Source: Proales similis
Taxonomy: Eukaryota; Rotifera; Eurotatoria; Ploima; Proalidae
Length of the DNA stretch: 64,000 nt
Assembly (NCBI GenBank): GCA_019059635.1
Contig: JAGVRJ010000002.1
Location: 2,852,001-2,916,000 of the forward strand
Reading direction: 5' to 3'
How positions within the stretch are numbered: the first letter of the stretch is position 1; each line of letters opens with the position of its first letter. Below, in pieces: positions 33,001 to 42,264 of this stretch. The notes below the pieces were generated by a model that ran no database searches, was not told the origin of the DNA, and saw only the letters and a program-made list of their open reading frames with translations. A program made the translations under genes and the position numbers.

Positions 33001-35758
33001 AGGCACAGGGCAGCAGGAGACGACAGAGCTCAAGCTCGGACAAGAACTCGGCCCTGTGTCAATAGTCAACATTCGATCGATTAACGAGTTTTACGTGCAA
33101 ACGCCGGATAACTTGCGCCAATTGGTCAAAATTCAGCTCACAGTCTCAAATGCGGTAAAGCGATTCGGTCCGGCGTATAAAGAAGCGCTCGAGTTCATCG
33201 AGGACGGCGAACCGGTTCGTAAAGGCCAACTCATCCTGGCCACATACAAGAGCAGTCGTCACTTTGATCGAGCGCTTGTGCTCAACTCAACCAGGCAGCC
33301 GAACGGCTCCTACAAGTACTTGCTGTTCTTTTGCGATTTAGGCGCCCAAGACGAACAGTCATCGTCTCAAGTCTACTCTTCGGACGTTTTGAAACAACTT
33401 ATGGAACAAACAAACCGAACACGAGAACTGGAAGCGTTCGAGTCTTGTTTGAACAGTCCATTTCAATCGATTTGTTGCCGACTCAAGGAAAAGAAAGAGT
33501 GCGCGTCTAACCAAGAGCTGCTGCAGCAATACGTCGACAATCAATTAGATCTCGACCTCAAAGTGTTGGCCAGCGAACGGATCAACTTAGGCGGCGCCGA
33601 GTTGAGCTCCACTCGCTATGTGGTCAGCTTATCGCACGAAGGAAAGCCGATTGACGATAAATTCGCTTCTCAAACAGCCGAGCAGCTTGTGTCCGAGCCT
33701 GACATGATCAGAGTGGGAAGCGTTCAGGATTGTAAGCTGGCCAGCTACGAAAGCGATGATGAGATTTATGTGAACCTGATCGGACAAAGCGAAGCAATGG
33801 CTCGGCTCGAATCGCTTCTGAACGACAAGCGAACTTTGGAGGAGGCGGCCGCACGCGCGCATCAACTTCCTCTCAAGCTCGACCAGCTTGTGCTGGCCAA
33901 ATTCTACATCGACTCGGACGACTACAACTGGTACAGGGCGCAAATAACTCGCATGAACGACCTTGAATGCGAAGTGTTCTACTTGGACTATGGCAATCGA
34001 GAGGTTCTATCGCGTCAGGACATACTCGCTCTGCCCGAACAGTTCGGTCTCGAGCACTACGGCAAGTTCGCCTGGCAAATCAACCTCAACCAAGTGAAAC
34101 TCAATCTGGACGAGCACGGACCGCTTCTGCTCAAATTCGTGGGCAGTGACGTTTTCAAGATCAAAATTGTCGACGTGAAAACGAACCGTCTGAACGATCC
34201 GCTGCTGTTTGTCGAGATATGGGATCCGAATATGAGCGAATGTCTGAACCAGCTGATAAACCCGCAATATTGCCAAGTGTCGTCGACCAGCATCCAAATC
34301 GACAAGAGTTGTCTGAGCTTCTCGGGCAAGCCGACTGAAGTGCGAACTGGCTCGACCTACATTGATCGGCTTGGCAAACCGTTCTACCTTTGCTTCAAGA
34401 GTGAGATTCACAGACGAGATGAGCTTCAAGCTCAAATGAACGACTTTTACGAGAGCGAAGAGAGAAAGCCGGTCAACATGAAGCTGAACGGCTACTGTGC
34501 GGTTCTAAGCGAGGCGAACTGGTACCGCGCACAGGTCAAGCAGCTGACCGACAATCAGGCGCTTGTGTTCTTCATCGACTTTGGCTTTGAAGATATGCTC
34601 GAGTGTGATTGCTCGTCGCTCAAGCAGCTCGACGAGAAGTTTATGACTTGTCCACGTCTGGCAATAGGCGCAGTGCTCGAGGACCCACAGCAAGCAATGC
34701 AGGCAATGAATTTCCACCAAGAAGAAGAAGACGAGCTGGCTCAAGTGTTTCAGGAGTTCTTTTCGCCCGACTGCGACGACCTGAGCATAAAGATAACGGC
34801 CAAGTTGGACGAGGCGGCCAAACTGCCGCTCGGCAACAGCCTCATGCCCGGCGAGGACTACTTCCTCATCGAGATGGTGAGTCAGGACGGCCGCTCGCTC
34901 AACAAAATCATCTCAGAGGCGAGAGAGGCTCTGATTAAGAAGAAGACCGCCAAAAAAAAGCGTCCAGATCTGATACGACTCAACGCCAGTCAATTGAGCC
35001 GCTTTGAGCCCGAGAAGCACGTGGGCGCTCAAGATGAATTTCTGGCCTACTGCCAGGGCACAGATTCATTTCATCTGTTTGAGAGCTCAAGAGTAAACTC
35101 CATTCAGGAGAGAGTGAGAGATGTGTGTGAGAAAATGTTGAGCGAAGAGGCCGAATTCGATCAGGAGCATGTTAAAGCGTATAATGACGCCAACATGCCT
35201 GCGATTGGCGAACTGGTCTTCGGTCGATTCAGCGAAGACGAGGAATGGTATCGTTGCCGAATAGTCGACATAAACCAAACGAAAGCTCTCTACGAAGTGC
35301 TATTCATCGACTTTGGCAACACCCAGGTGATGAAACGGGACGAGCTTCTCTACCCGTGGACCGAAGAGCAAGCGGGCGTTCTCTTGTCGCAGCCAAGTCA
35401 GGCGATCAAATGCCGACTCTACGCGGTCGAGTTCGATGACGAATACTCGATCAAGTTCTTGAACGACTATTTGACCGAAAAATCGTTCAGAGCTCAAGTG
35501 CTAAAACATGACGCAAATTCTGATTTGTACGAGGTGGTGATGTGGAGCGCCACTGAGCCTGATCCAGTCAGCGCTCAGCAGCTTCTGGTCACGCGTGGTC
35601 ACGGTAAGCTGCTTTCTTCTCCTCCAAGGGGAACAGCTCGCTCTATCGAATCTTGAATAGGTCGAATGCCGCGAGTAGATGAGCTGCTCAAGACAATTGA
35701 GAGCAAAGCTCAAGTTGACTTTTTCCTCCAACTCTTCAACTCAATTCAACTAAAATGA
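30076..35758 (+). CDS. RRM plus multi-Tudor domain protein, probable piRNA-pathway or germ-granule factor
   Basis: Eleven exons give 1617 residues in a continuous frame: 30076-30116, 30198-30249, 30306-30397, 30459-30748, 30803-30884, 30943-31158, 31219-31325, 31379-31530, 31693-32694, 32882-35603 and 35661-35758. An RRM (about residues 18-98) has RNP2-like DLFVSGIP and RNP1-like YGFVRFSN. After a Ser/Arg linker come a degenerate Tudor-like block (GSKINCRLAGLVPYEQDW) and about five extended Tudor units. Core motifs are FLLLDYGSEEM (about 600), LFFCDLGAQDE (about 825), VFYLDYGNREV (about 1044), VFFIDFGFEDM (about 1243) and VLFIDFGNTQV (about 1487). Only the third and fifth keep the aspartate-aromatic-Gly-Asn signature of methyl-arginine-binding Tudors. 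Tudor arrays of this kind scaffold Piwi proteins in germ granules. Vreteno (RRM plus Tudor) and TDRD1/TDRD6/RNF17 are the nearest known layouts; orthology is unresolved. Confidence 0.88.
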
Positions 35759-36331
35759 AATTGTTTTTCCCTTAAAACGACAAATCACTCTCAACTCCGT
35801 CCAGCTGCCTTCTTTCACGTCCATCATGTACATTCAACGAGGTAGAGTAGAATAGAATAGGCATCAGTGAGGCCTAAGCCTTTAGTTCTTGTTGTTGTTA
35901 AGCTTCACCAACATTTAAACGAGCAATCGAACAAAATTAAAACCGAATCGCAATAATAAACCAATGAAACACTGAACCCCAAAAAAAGCCGACTTGGAAA
36001 AATTGAATTCAGTTTTATTACTCAGTAGATCGAGTAGATCAGTAGAAATTTATGCTTGTTTTGTTCAAGGTTAAATTTGACTTTTTTTTCCAAACATGAA
36101 ATGAATTTGAGTCAATATTGAATAAACATGTGAAATAAGAAGAGAAAGAGAGAGAAATAAGAAGAAGAAAAGCAAAGGCGAGCATGTTGCATTACAAGTT
36201 TGTGCAAGTGTGTGTGTGAGTGTGATTGCATTCGTCATAGAAAGAAGAGAAATGAAAAACGTGCTTAATGTTGAAGAAGAATAACTAGAGATGACGAATG
36301 AATGAAATAGAAAAACAAGTGGAAGCGTTCT
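35759..36331. terminator. Convergent 3' region of the RRM-Tudor gene and CDT1
   Basis: 573 bp holding both 3' UTRs. AATAAA at 35955-35960 fits the plus-strand Tudor transcript. TTTATT near 36013 could be the minus-strand signal for CDT1. A GT-rich patch lies at 36205-36225. Confidence 0.5.
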
Positions 36332-38029
36332 CTAGGCTTCAAATTTTTTCAAATGCTCATCACAAATTGCATACAAGTCGTTTAGCTTGACCGATTTGTC
36401 CATGCGAACGTAGTCCTGCTGTCTGACTTTGATTATGTTCAGCCATTTTACTTGGTTGATTGTGAGCAAGCTGTCTTGCTCGCACATGTGCTGCAGCATC
36501 TCGCGGCACTCAAAGTCGTTCAGCTTGGGCTTGAGGTTCTCGCAGATTTTCTGCGTCACCTTGTCGAACTCAATTGTCGACTTTTTCTCCGCCTGAAAGT
36601 AGAACATGAGAATTCGAATGATTATCTTGTAGTTGTTCAACTTGGCAATTTGTTTCTCCGCCTCGCTGTTCATCACCATCGTCTCCAGTGCCTTTTGCTT
36701 TTCTTTGTTGCGTATGCGCTCAAGCAGCGCATTGTATTTCGACTCTTTCTTTTCGTCTAGCTTCTGCTTTACTTTCTCGTCGGTCGTCAGCTCGACCGTT
36801 GCCTTACTCTCTGCTTTCATCTCCGCTTTTTCCACGCTCACAGTCGTCGTCGTCGTCTTTTCCTTGGCCGGCGCGACCACTGCCTCTGGCTTGGTCTTTT
36901 TCAACGCCTCTTGGATACGAGAGCTGTACACTTCCTTGGCGATGTTGAGCAGCTCTTGTCCACTTTTGCACTTTATCGAGCTGTCCACGGGCGCCGTCGG
37001 CATCTCGTCGGCCTCTATGTCGGGCGCGTTCTCGAGCTCGAATTTCGGATGCCATCTCTTGATGGCCGACTCGTTCAGATCGCTCAGTCCGATCGAGTCG
37101 AGAAATTGCCGATGCAGCTTGCGCACCGTGTTGAGCAATAAATTCTTGAACTTGTTCAGACGATTGAGAAGCACGGCTGGGGTGAACTGACGCGAGTCTT
37201 GAGCACACACGTCAGAGTCGGTGAGGTTTGGCTCAATGATGAGATGGTAGGCGTTTTTAAAGTCAATAAACAATTTCTCCTGCTTCAGCTCGTATGAAAG
37301 CGGGTAGGTGTGCTTGATTTGGCCGAGCTGTTTGTGCTGGAAAGCGCGTTTGGTGATGTTCTCCACGCCCCGTTTCAGCTTGAGGAATGTGCACGGCTCT
37401 TGGCGATTGAACAACAGCTTGACGATTGTGTCGCTTGCTTTAAACGCGTCCAACAGCATCTCGTAGTTCTTGGGCAAAGTCAGCGCGTGCTCTTCGCTTT
37501 CCTTGGTGAGGAATTCAAACTTGGCGTAGGCAGGCACAGACTCGACTTGATTGGTGTCAGTGCTTTTCTTCGCCTCTGGCTGCGGAGTGATCGTCTCCTG
37601 AACTCGAAGCAGATTCTGGTTGAAGGCGTCTATCCTCTTTTTGAGCTCCTCTCTGCTCAGGCGCTCTTTCTTGCTCGGCTTTTCGGCAGCCTTCTCTTCT
37701 GGCGCTGGTTTGCTCTCTGGTTCGGCGGCCGGTGCCTCAGTGCCTTCTTTCTTCTTTTCGTCTTTTTTCTGCTGCTTGCGCTGCTTCAGCTCGTATTTGT
37801 CGATTTTGGCTTTGAGAGCGTCGACCTTCTGGCGAGTTGAACGCTTTTTGGGCGCTTCTTCTTCTTCTGCGACCGGCTCTGGCAGTTTGATGTTTCGTGA
37901 GCGAAGCACTCGCTGGTTGCCAGCCTCCTCGATCACGGCCTTCTTCTGCTTGACCAGGTTGGCATCTTCGCCAAGTGTTCGGTTCCTCTTGCGAGTCGAA
38001 TAAAAGTCAGTGACACGGCTCTGAGACAT
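36332..38029 (-). CDS. CDT1: DNA replication licensing factor CDT1
   Basis: An intronless gene of 565 residues. CDT1 loads MCM2-7 at origins with ORC and CDC6 and is destroyed in S phase. The first residues, MSQSRVTDFYSTRKR, form a textbook PIP degron (Q-x-x-V-T-D-aromatic, basic residues after) recognised by PCNA and CRL4-Cdt2; human CDT1 has QRRVTDFF at the same place. This fixes the start at 38029 rather than the in-frame ATG at 38098. A disordered Lys/Glu/Ala-rich region follows. The central geminin-binding winged helix runs from about PAYAKFEFLTKESEEHAL through CTFLKLKRGVENITKR. The C-terminal MCM-binding winged helix includes the stretch ending VKWLNIIKVRQQDYVRM and KSVKLNDLYAICDEHLKKF. 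The start is 238 bp from the Wntless start on the other strand. Confidence 0.94.
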   Translation of the reverse strand: MSQSRVTDFYSTRKRNRTLGEDANLVKQKKAVIEEAGNQRVLRSRNIKLPEPVAEEEEAPKKRSTRQKVDALKAKIDKYELKQRKQQKKDEKKKEGTEAPAAEPESKPAPEEKAAEKPSKKERLSREELKKRIDAFNQNLLRVQETITPQPEAKKSTDTNQVESVPAYAKFEFLTKESEEHALTLPKNYEMLLDAFKASDTIVKLLFNRQEPCTFLKLKRGVENITKRAFQHKQLGQIKHTYPLSYELKQEKLFIDFKNAYHLIIEPNLTDSDVCAQDSRQFTPAVLLNRLNKFKNLLLNTVRKLHRQFLDSIGLSDLNESAIKRWHPKFELENAPDIEADEMPTAPVDSSIKCKSGQELLNIAKEVYSSRIQEALKKTKPEAVVAPAKEKTTTTTVSVEKAEMKAESKATVELTTDEKVKQKLDEKKESKYNALLERIRNKEKQKALETMVMNSEAEKQIAKLNNYKIIIRILMFYFQAEKKSTIEFDKVTQKICENLKPKLNDFECREMLQHMCEQDSLLTINQVKWLNIIKVRQQDYVRMDKSVKLNDLYAICDEHLKKFEA

Positions 38030-38267
38030 GTTGACGAGTAGCAAGCTTCCTTGTTTCTGTTTTGGAATGAGACGCCGCTGGTGGATGTATGTGGCCAAAA
38101 CGGACTCGACCGATTTTGTTTATGAACACTGCACTAACATTACTTCATGCACTGCATTAAATATGAGCGACCTTCACCTCGCACGAGCTTGGCCGAATGA
38201 AATGCGCGAATCAGGGCAGCGTGCGTCCGAGACAGTCCGACACTCGTTCATCACACTTTCGAGACAA
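38030..38267. promoter_or_regulatory. Compact divergent promoter, CDT1 / Wntless
   Basis: Only 238 bp separate the two start codons, so both core promoters and both 5' UTRs must fit here. No TATA box is obvious. Upstream ATGs in the Wntless frame (38028, 38163) lie in this region and may belong to the 5' UTR. Confidence 0.65.
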
Positions 38268-39950
38268 ATGGCGACCAGAGACGGCGGAGTGATTTTGGAA
38301 AAGATTAGCGCCAGGCACTTGGGCGCGTTTTGTGCCCTTGCGCTTCTATGCCAGATTGGCTTCTTCCTATTCGGCGCCTTTTACTTTCCTCCGGCTTCGC
38401 ACACAGAAACCATCGAGGGCATTATGTGTCGCGGTCGGTCGACGCGCCCTACCGAGCTCTACTTTCTTCGCGACTACTTGGGACGGCCAGTGTCCAACTG
38501 CGATCGAGTCGAAGCCGAAAATCACCGACTCGAAGGAGTCAGAGCCAAAGAGATTACCTACGCCTTCCAGCTGCCTTTGCCCCGCGACGACACAGTCCTG
38601 GCTCTGAGCCGCTGGTTACAGACAATGTCCGCCATGATGCAGATGCAAGTCATTCTGCCCGACAAGCTGGACGGCCTCGATCAAGTGGTCAAAAAGTCAC
38701 ATCCAGTTGCGGTCAAGGCTCGACTCGCCTACAGGAACAAAGAGGACATGGACTACGACTGGCACGAGATGGCCAATGCCGAGCTCAGCAAGCAGCTCAA
38801 CTGTGAACTGAGTCCCTATTCAATCGATTGTGACATGGTCGATCTGTTCGAACTGCCCAGCGTGCACCACCACTTTTATCTGATCAACCTAAATCTGGGC
38901 GAGAACTCTCTGTCAAGCTCGTTCGGCTTGATTGAACGCCTCTACAGCCGAATCGAGCAGCCAGAGGTTCGGATTGTGCTCACGTTCATTTACGGCACGG
39001 GCGGCTTCAATTTTATGTGGTTGGCAATGAAAAGCGCGCTCATGCCCTTGGCGCTAGGCGTCCTGGTCTGGTTCACGTTCAGACTGAGAAATTCTGCCAA
39101 GAACCTTATCGAGCGAATGCTGATTGCACTGGGAGCTGCACTGGTCACTCTGGACGCGCCGTTCGAATGGCTCAGTCTTTACTTTGACATGCCCTGGCTC
39201 CTTCTGTGGGCCGATCTGCGTCAAGGCTTTTTCTATTCAATTCTGATGACCTTCTGGGTGATATTCTGCGGCGAGCACTATGTCACAGAGGGAAGCTCCC
39301 TGTGTGGAACCAGCTTCAAGTCATACTGGAAGTATATCGGCGCCGTATGGACCGGCTGTGCATGCCTACTGGCCTACGATCTAACGCAGCGAGGAGTTCA
39401 ACTATCGAATCCATTCCACTACTTGTGGGACGACGAGTCCAGCTCGAGTGTGGCCCGCGTGCTGCTCCTTGTGGCACTGCTCTGCGCCCTGTCCTACTTT
39501 TGTCTTGTTCTCTATCTCGTGGTAAGAGTCATGCTCAATCTGCGAACCAAGCAATCACAGCTGCCCGCCATGAGCTCGATGAGACGCGCTTTTTACCAAG
39601 GAGTCATCTACCGCTTCAAAGTGCTCTTCGTCCTCACCGCCGTCTGCGCCGCCTCTACAATCGCATTTTTCATGTACAGCAACGCGGACGACGCACACTG
39701 GCACGTTGAACACGACATGCCGGGCTCGATTAACTTGGCGGCCGCCTTTCACGTCGGCGTCTTTGGCATGTGGAATTTGTACGTTTGTGCCGTAATGATC
39801 CTCTACGCGCCGGTAGAGGTGGTCGGCTCGCCACAGTCAAGCGACGAGAGTGTCGAGTTTGTACAGCTGCAATCAAGACTTTCAAGTGACTACACCGGCA
39901 AAACAGAGTCTGTGGTCACCACATTCGCCAACAAGCTTGCCTCGAGTTGA
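38268..39950 (+). CDS. WLS: Wnt cargo receptor Wntless (GPR177/Evi)
   Basis: An intronless gene of 560 residues (human WLS 541). Wntless carries lipidated Wnt from the ER/Golgi to the cell surface and is recycled by retromer. The N-terminal helix (ALLCQIGFFLFGAFYF) is followed by a luminal domain with ITYAFQLPLPR and LAYRNKEDMDYDWHEMA. The multi-helix half has the strongly conserved FEWLSLYFDMPWLLLWADLR, QGFFYSILMTFWVIFCGEH, YKDL-like YDLTQRGVQLSNPFHYLWDDE, SQLPAMSSMRRAFYQGVIYR and FGMWNLYVCAVMILYAP. The start at 38268 has ACAAATGG context and aligns with the usual N-terminus. The retromer subunit VPS26 is also in this window (57-59 kb), but I infer no co-regulation from that. Confidence 0.94.
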   Translation: MATRDGGVILEKISARHLGAFCALALLCQIGFFLFGAFYFPPASHTETIEGIMCRGRSTRPTELYFLRDYLGRPVSNCDRVEAENHRLEGVRAKEITYAFQLPLPRDDTVLALSRWLQTMSAMMQMQVILPDKLDGLDQVVKKSHPVAVKARLAYRNKEDMDYDWHEMANAELSKQLNCELSPYSIDCDMVDLFELPSVHHHFYLINLNLGENSLSSSFGLIERLYSRIEQPEVRIVLTFIYGTGGFNFMWLAMKSALMPLALGVLVWFTFRLRNSAKNLIERMLIALGAALVTLDAPFEWLSLYFDMPWLLLWADLRQGFFYSILMTFWVIFCGEHYVTEGSSLCGTSFKSYWKYIGAVWTGCACLLAYDLTQRGVQLSNPFHYLWDDESSSSVARVLLLVALLCALSYFCLVLYLVVRVMLNLRTKQSQLPAMSSMRRAFYQGVIYRFKVLFVLTAVCAASTIAFFMYSNADDAHWHVEHDMPGSINLAAAFHVGVFGMWNLYVCAVMILYAPVEVVGSPQSSDESVEFVQLQSRLSSDYTGKTESVVTTFANKLASS

Positions 39951-40019
39951 CCTCAAACAATTTTCTTAAACCTCAAACTGATCAAATTGTTGTAAAAAAC
40001 TTGTCAAACAATTTTGTAC

Positions 40020-40025
40020 AATAAA
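40020..40025 (+). terminator. Poly(A) signal AATAAA for Wntless
   Basis: AATAAA 70 nt after the Wntless stop, upstream of the CtIP-like start at 40205. Confidence 0.55.
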
Positions 40026-40204
40026 AAAGGGAATTTCTAAATGAGCCGTTTTAAATTTGCCGATTGAAGCCGGCCCGGGCTACTGATTGCGATCAGATAA
40101 GTGAACGAGTCACGTTTTTGTTGGTGAATTGTGAATCAAACTTGACAGAGATAGAATTCATTAGAAAGAAGCCACTCGCCAGTTCGAATGCGCAGCTCCG
40201 AAAA

Positions 40205-42264
40205 ATGGACAGCTTGAAGAGCAGCGAGGACGAGGCGCATTTCTACGAGCGATTTAACGCTTCAGTTAGACGCCTGTCCGACCAGACGTTGGACCTCAAG
40301 ACCAAGAATGTGAAAACCTTCAACGTGATCAACAGCCAAATGACCGAACTGATGAGCAGAGCGCAGGATCTCATTCGCACATGTCTCGCCGAGCGTAAAG
40401 GTTTTCCACCCTAAATTTGCCAGTCGCATGCTCTCGACTATCGCAGCTTAAAAACCAAGAATTCCTGCGACAAATTGACTCAATTCAGTACGAACTGTTG
40501 GAATTGACACGTCTATGCGATGACCGTTACTCGTCTCAACTGCCTGGCATCAGGTACAGGTTTCCGAGTCTTTTGCATTTGAATTTGCTTGCATAATTGT
40601 TGTGATAGCAAGGAAAAAGTTCAGAATGCGACCAGACTGGCAGCGTTGTTTGGCACTGACGAGTCACCACCGCCCACTATGAAGGTGTGCGACTCGCCGA
40701 CCAAGTCAAAGTCGGCATCGATTCATATTCCAGACACTTGCTTGGATAGCGACCTGCCCAAGCCGCCAGTCGAGTTGGCATCCAAACGAGTTAAAGTTGC
40801 CGACACTCTGGCTCGTTTCCAGACTGTTAAAGAAGAGCCGCAAGAGGAGGCGCCGTGCATGAAAGAGAACGACGAATGCCCTTCGTTCGGCAGCGAGTCA
40901 ATTATTGAAGAGGGAACGCGCTTGAGGAACATCGACACCCAGAGCACCCCGATGGCCGTGCGACTTCAGCTTCACGAACACGGCCTTCTCGACCTCACCA
41001 ACTCGCCCAGTGTCTCGGCCAGTAAAACTCCGATCAAGTCTGCACGAAGCAAAGCCTCGCTCAAAATGAAAACGCCCGACAAATATGTGCAAAAGAAATT
41101 CACCATTCTGCCCGAGTCGCCAGCAAACGGCAGCGAAAAGTCAATCGGATTCATAAGCAAAACTGACTCTTGTTCGCCGCTGTTTCTAGCCACACCGACC
41201 AAATCGCCGTCGTTGTTCAACAAGTGCAAGAGGCCTCTTGAGCAATCGCCGACTCCGAGCAGTGGCAATGACTCGCTCGACTACTCGTTCGAGTTCAAGA
41301 AAGCGTCGCAGAAAAAGCTTGTGGAGGAAAAGCTTGATCGAGCTAAAAAGTCACGTGAAAAGACTCATTCGAGCGGGATGCTCAAGAGTCCGCCCAGTAA
41401 AAAGATGCCTCGGAGTCAGTCGAGCGACAAGAGACTTCGCCAGCTCACCATGAATCAGGTCTTTGCGCCCAAACAAGCAGACTTGAGTCAGCACAATCAA
41501 AAAGAAGTCGACAACGACCAGCAAACGGAAAAAGTTGACTTGGAAGAGACTTGTCTGCCCGAGTATGAATACGATCTGCCAGACAACGCCAACGCAGCCG
41601 AGTCAGACCAAGCACTGGATGTTAGTCCTTGCCAGATCCAAATGCTCGAATTAATAAGGGCAACCGTTTCTTTTATAGGAAAACCCGAACGAACGCCTGA
41701 GCCAGCACCCGATCCGCGCAGAGGCGAGCATTTTCAGCAGCTATGACAAGTAAATGAGAACTCGAGCGAACGACAGTGCAAGGCGAATTGAACTTTTAAT
41801 GCCGATAGAGTTCCCGAGAAAAGGTCGGACAGCCCCGGATTCAAACGAGTCGAAGTGGTTCGAAAGCAAGATGACAGGAGAAAGCTGCCCGCCTGGAGCT
41901 GTACGGAATGTGAAAAGGTAACAGCTGGCCCGGCAAACAGTCGAGGAAATTCACTGATTTGACTGTTGACAAGTATTGGAACTCGTTGCCTGCCGAGATG
42001 AGGCCTAAGCGAATGGAAGAATCGTGCCGGCACAGAGCCAAGTACCAACCGCCGCCGACGCCAGAGCATTACTGGAACGTCGAATTTCCCAACACCCAAG
42101 AGTGTATCCAAAGGGGCTACGGCGGCGTGGTGGCTCAGAACGACAAGCAAGACGAACTGGGCAAGAAACGCTTGAGGCGAAAGCGTCCGCTCAAGCTGGC
42201 CGACGCGGAGAGCAAGCGACCCAGTGAAGGCCAGGAGCAGTTTGACTTTGGCGAATTTGACTAG
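40205..42264 (+). CDS. RBBP8: CtIP / RBBP8 / Sae2-family DNA end-resection factor
   Basis: Six exons (40205-40400, 40460-40553, 40609-41620, 41679-41749, 41809-41917, 41974-42264) join to 590 residues. CtIP activates the MRE11-RAD50-NBS1 nuclease to start resection at double-strand breaks. The N-terminus is coiled-coil-like (EFLRQIDSIQYELLELTRL), as expected for the tetramerising region. The middle is long, Ser/Lys-rich and poorly conserved. The C-terminal Sae2 domain is clear: GFKRVEVVRKQDDRRKLPAW, the CxxC of CTEC, SCRHRAKYQPPPTPEHYW and FPNTQECIQRGYGG. The Thr-Pro in PPTPEHYW matches the CDK site of human CtIP (Thr847 in PPNTPENFW). A Lys/Arg patch and an acidic end follow. The small, mid-protein-divergent form is usual for invertebrates. 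Confidence 0.93.
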
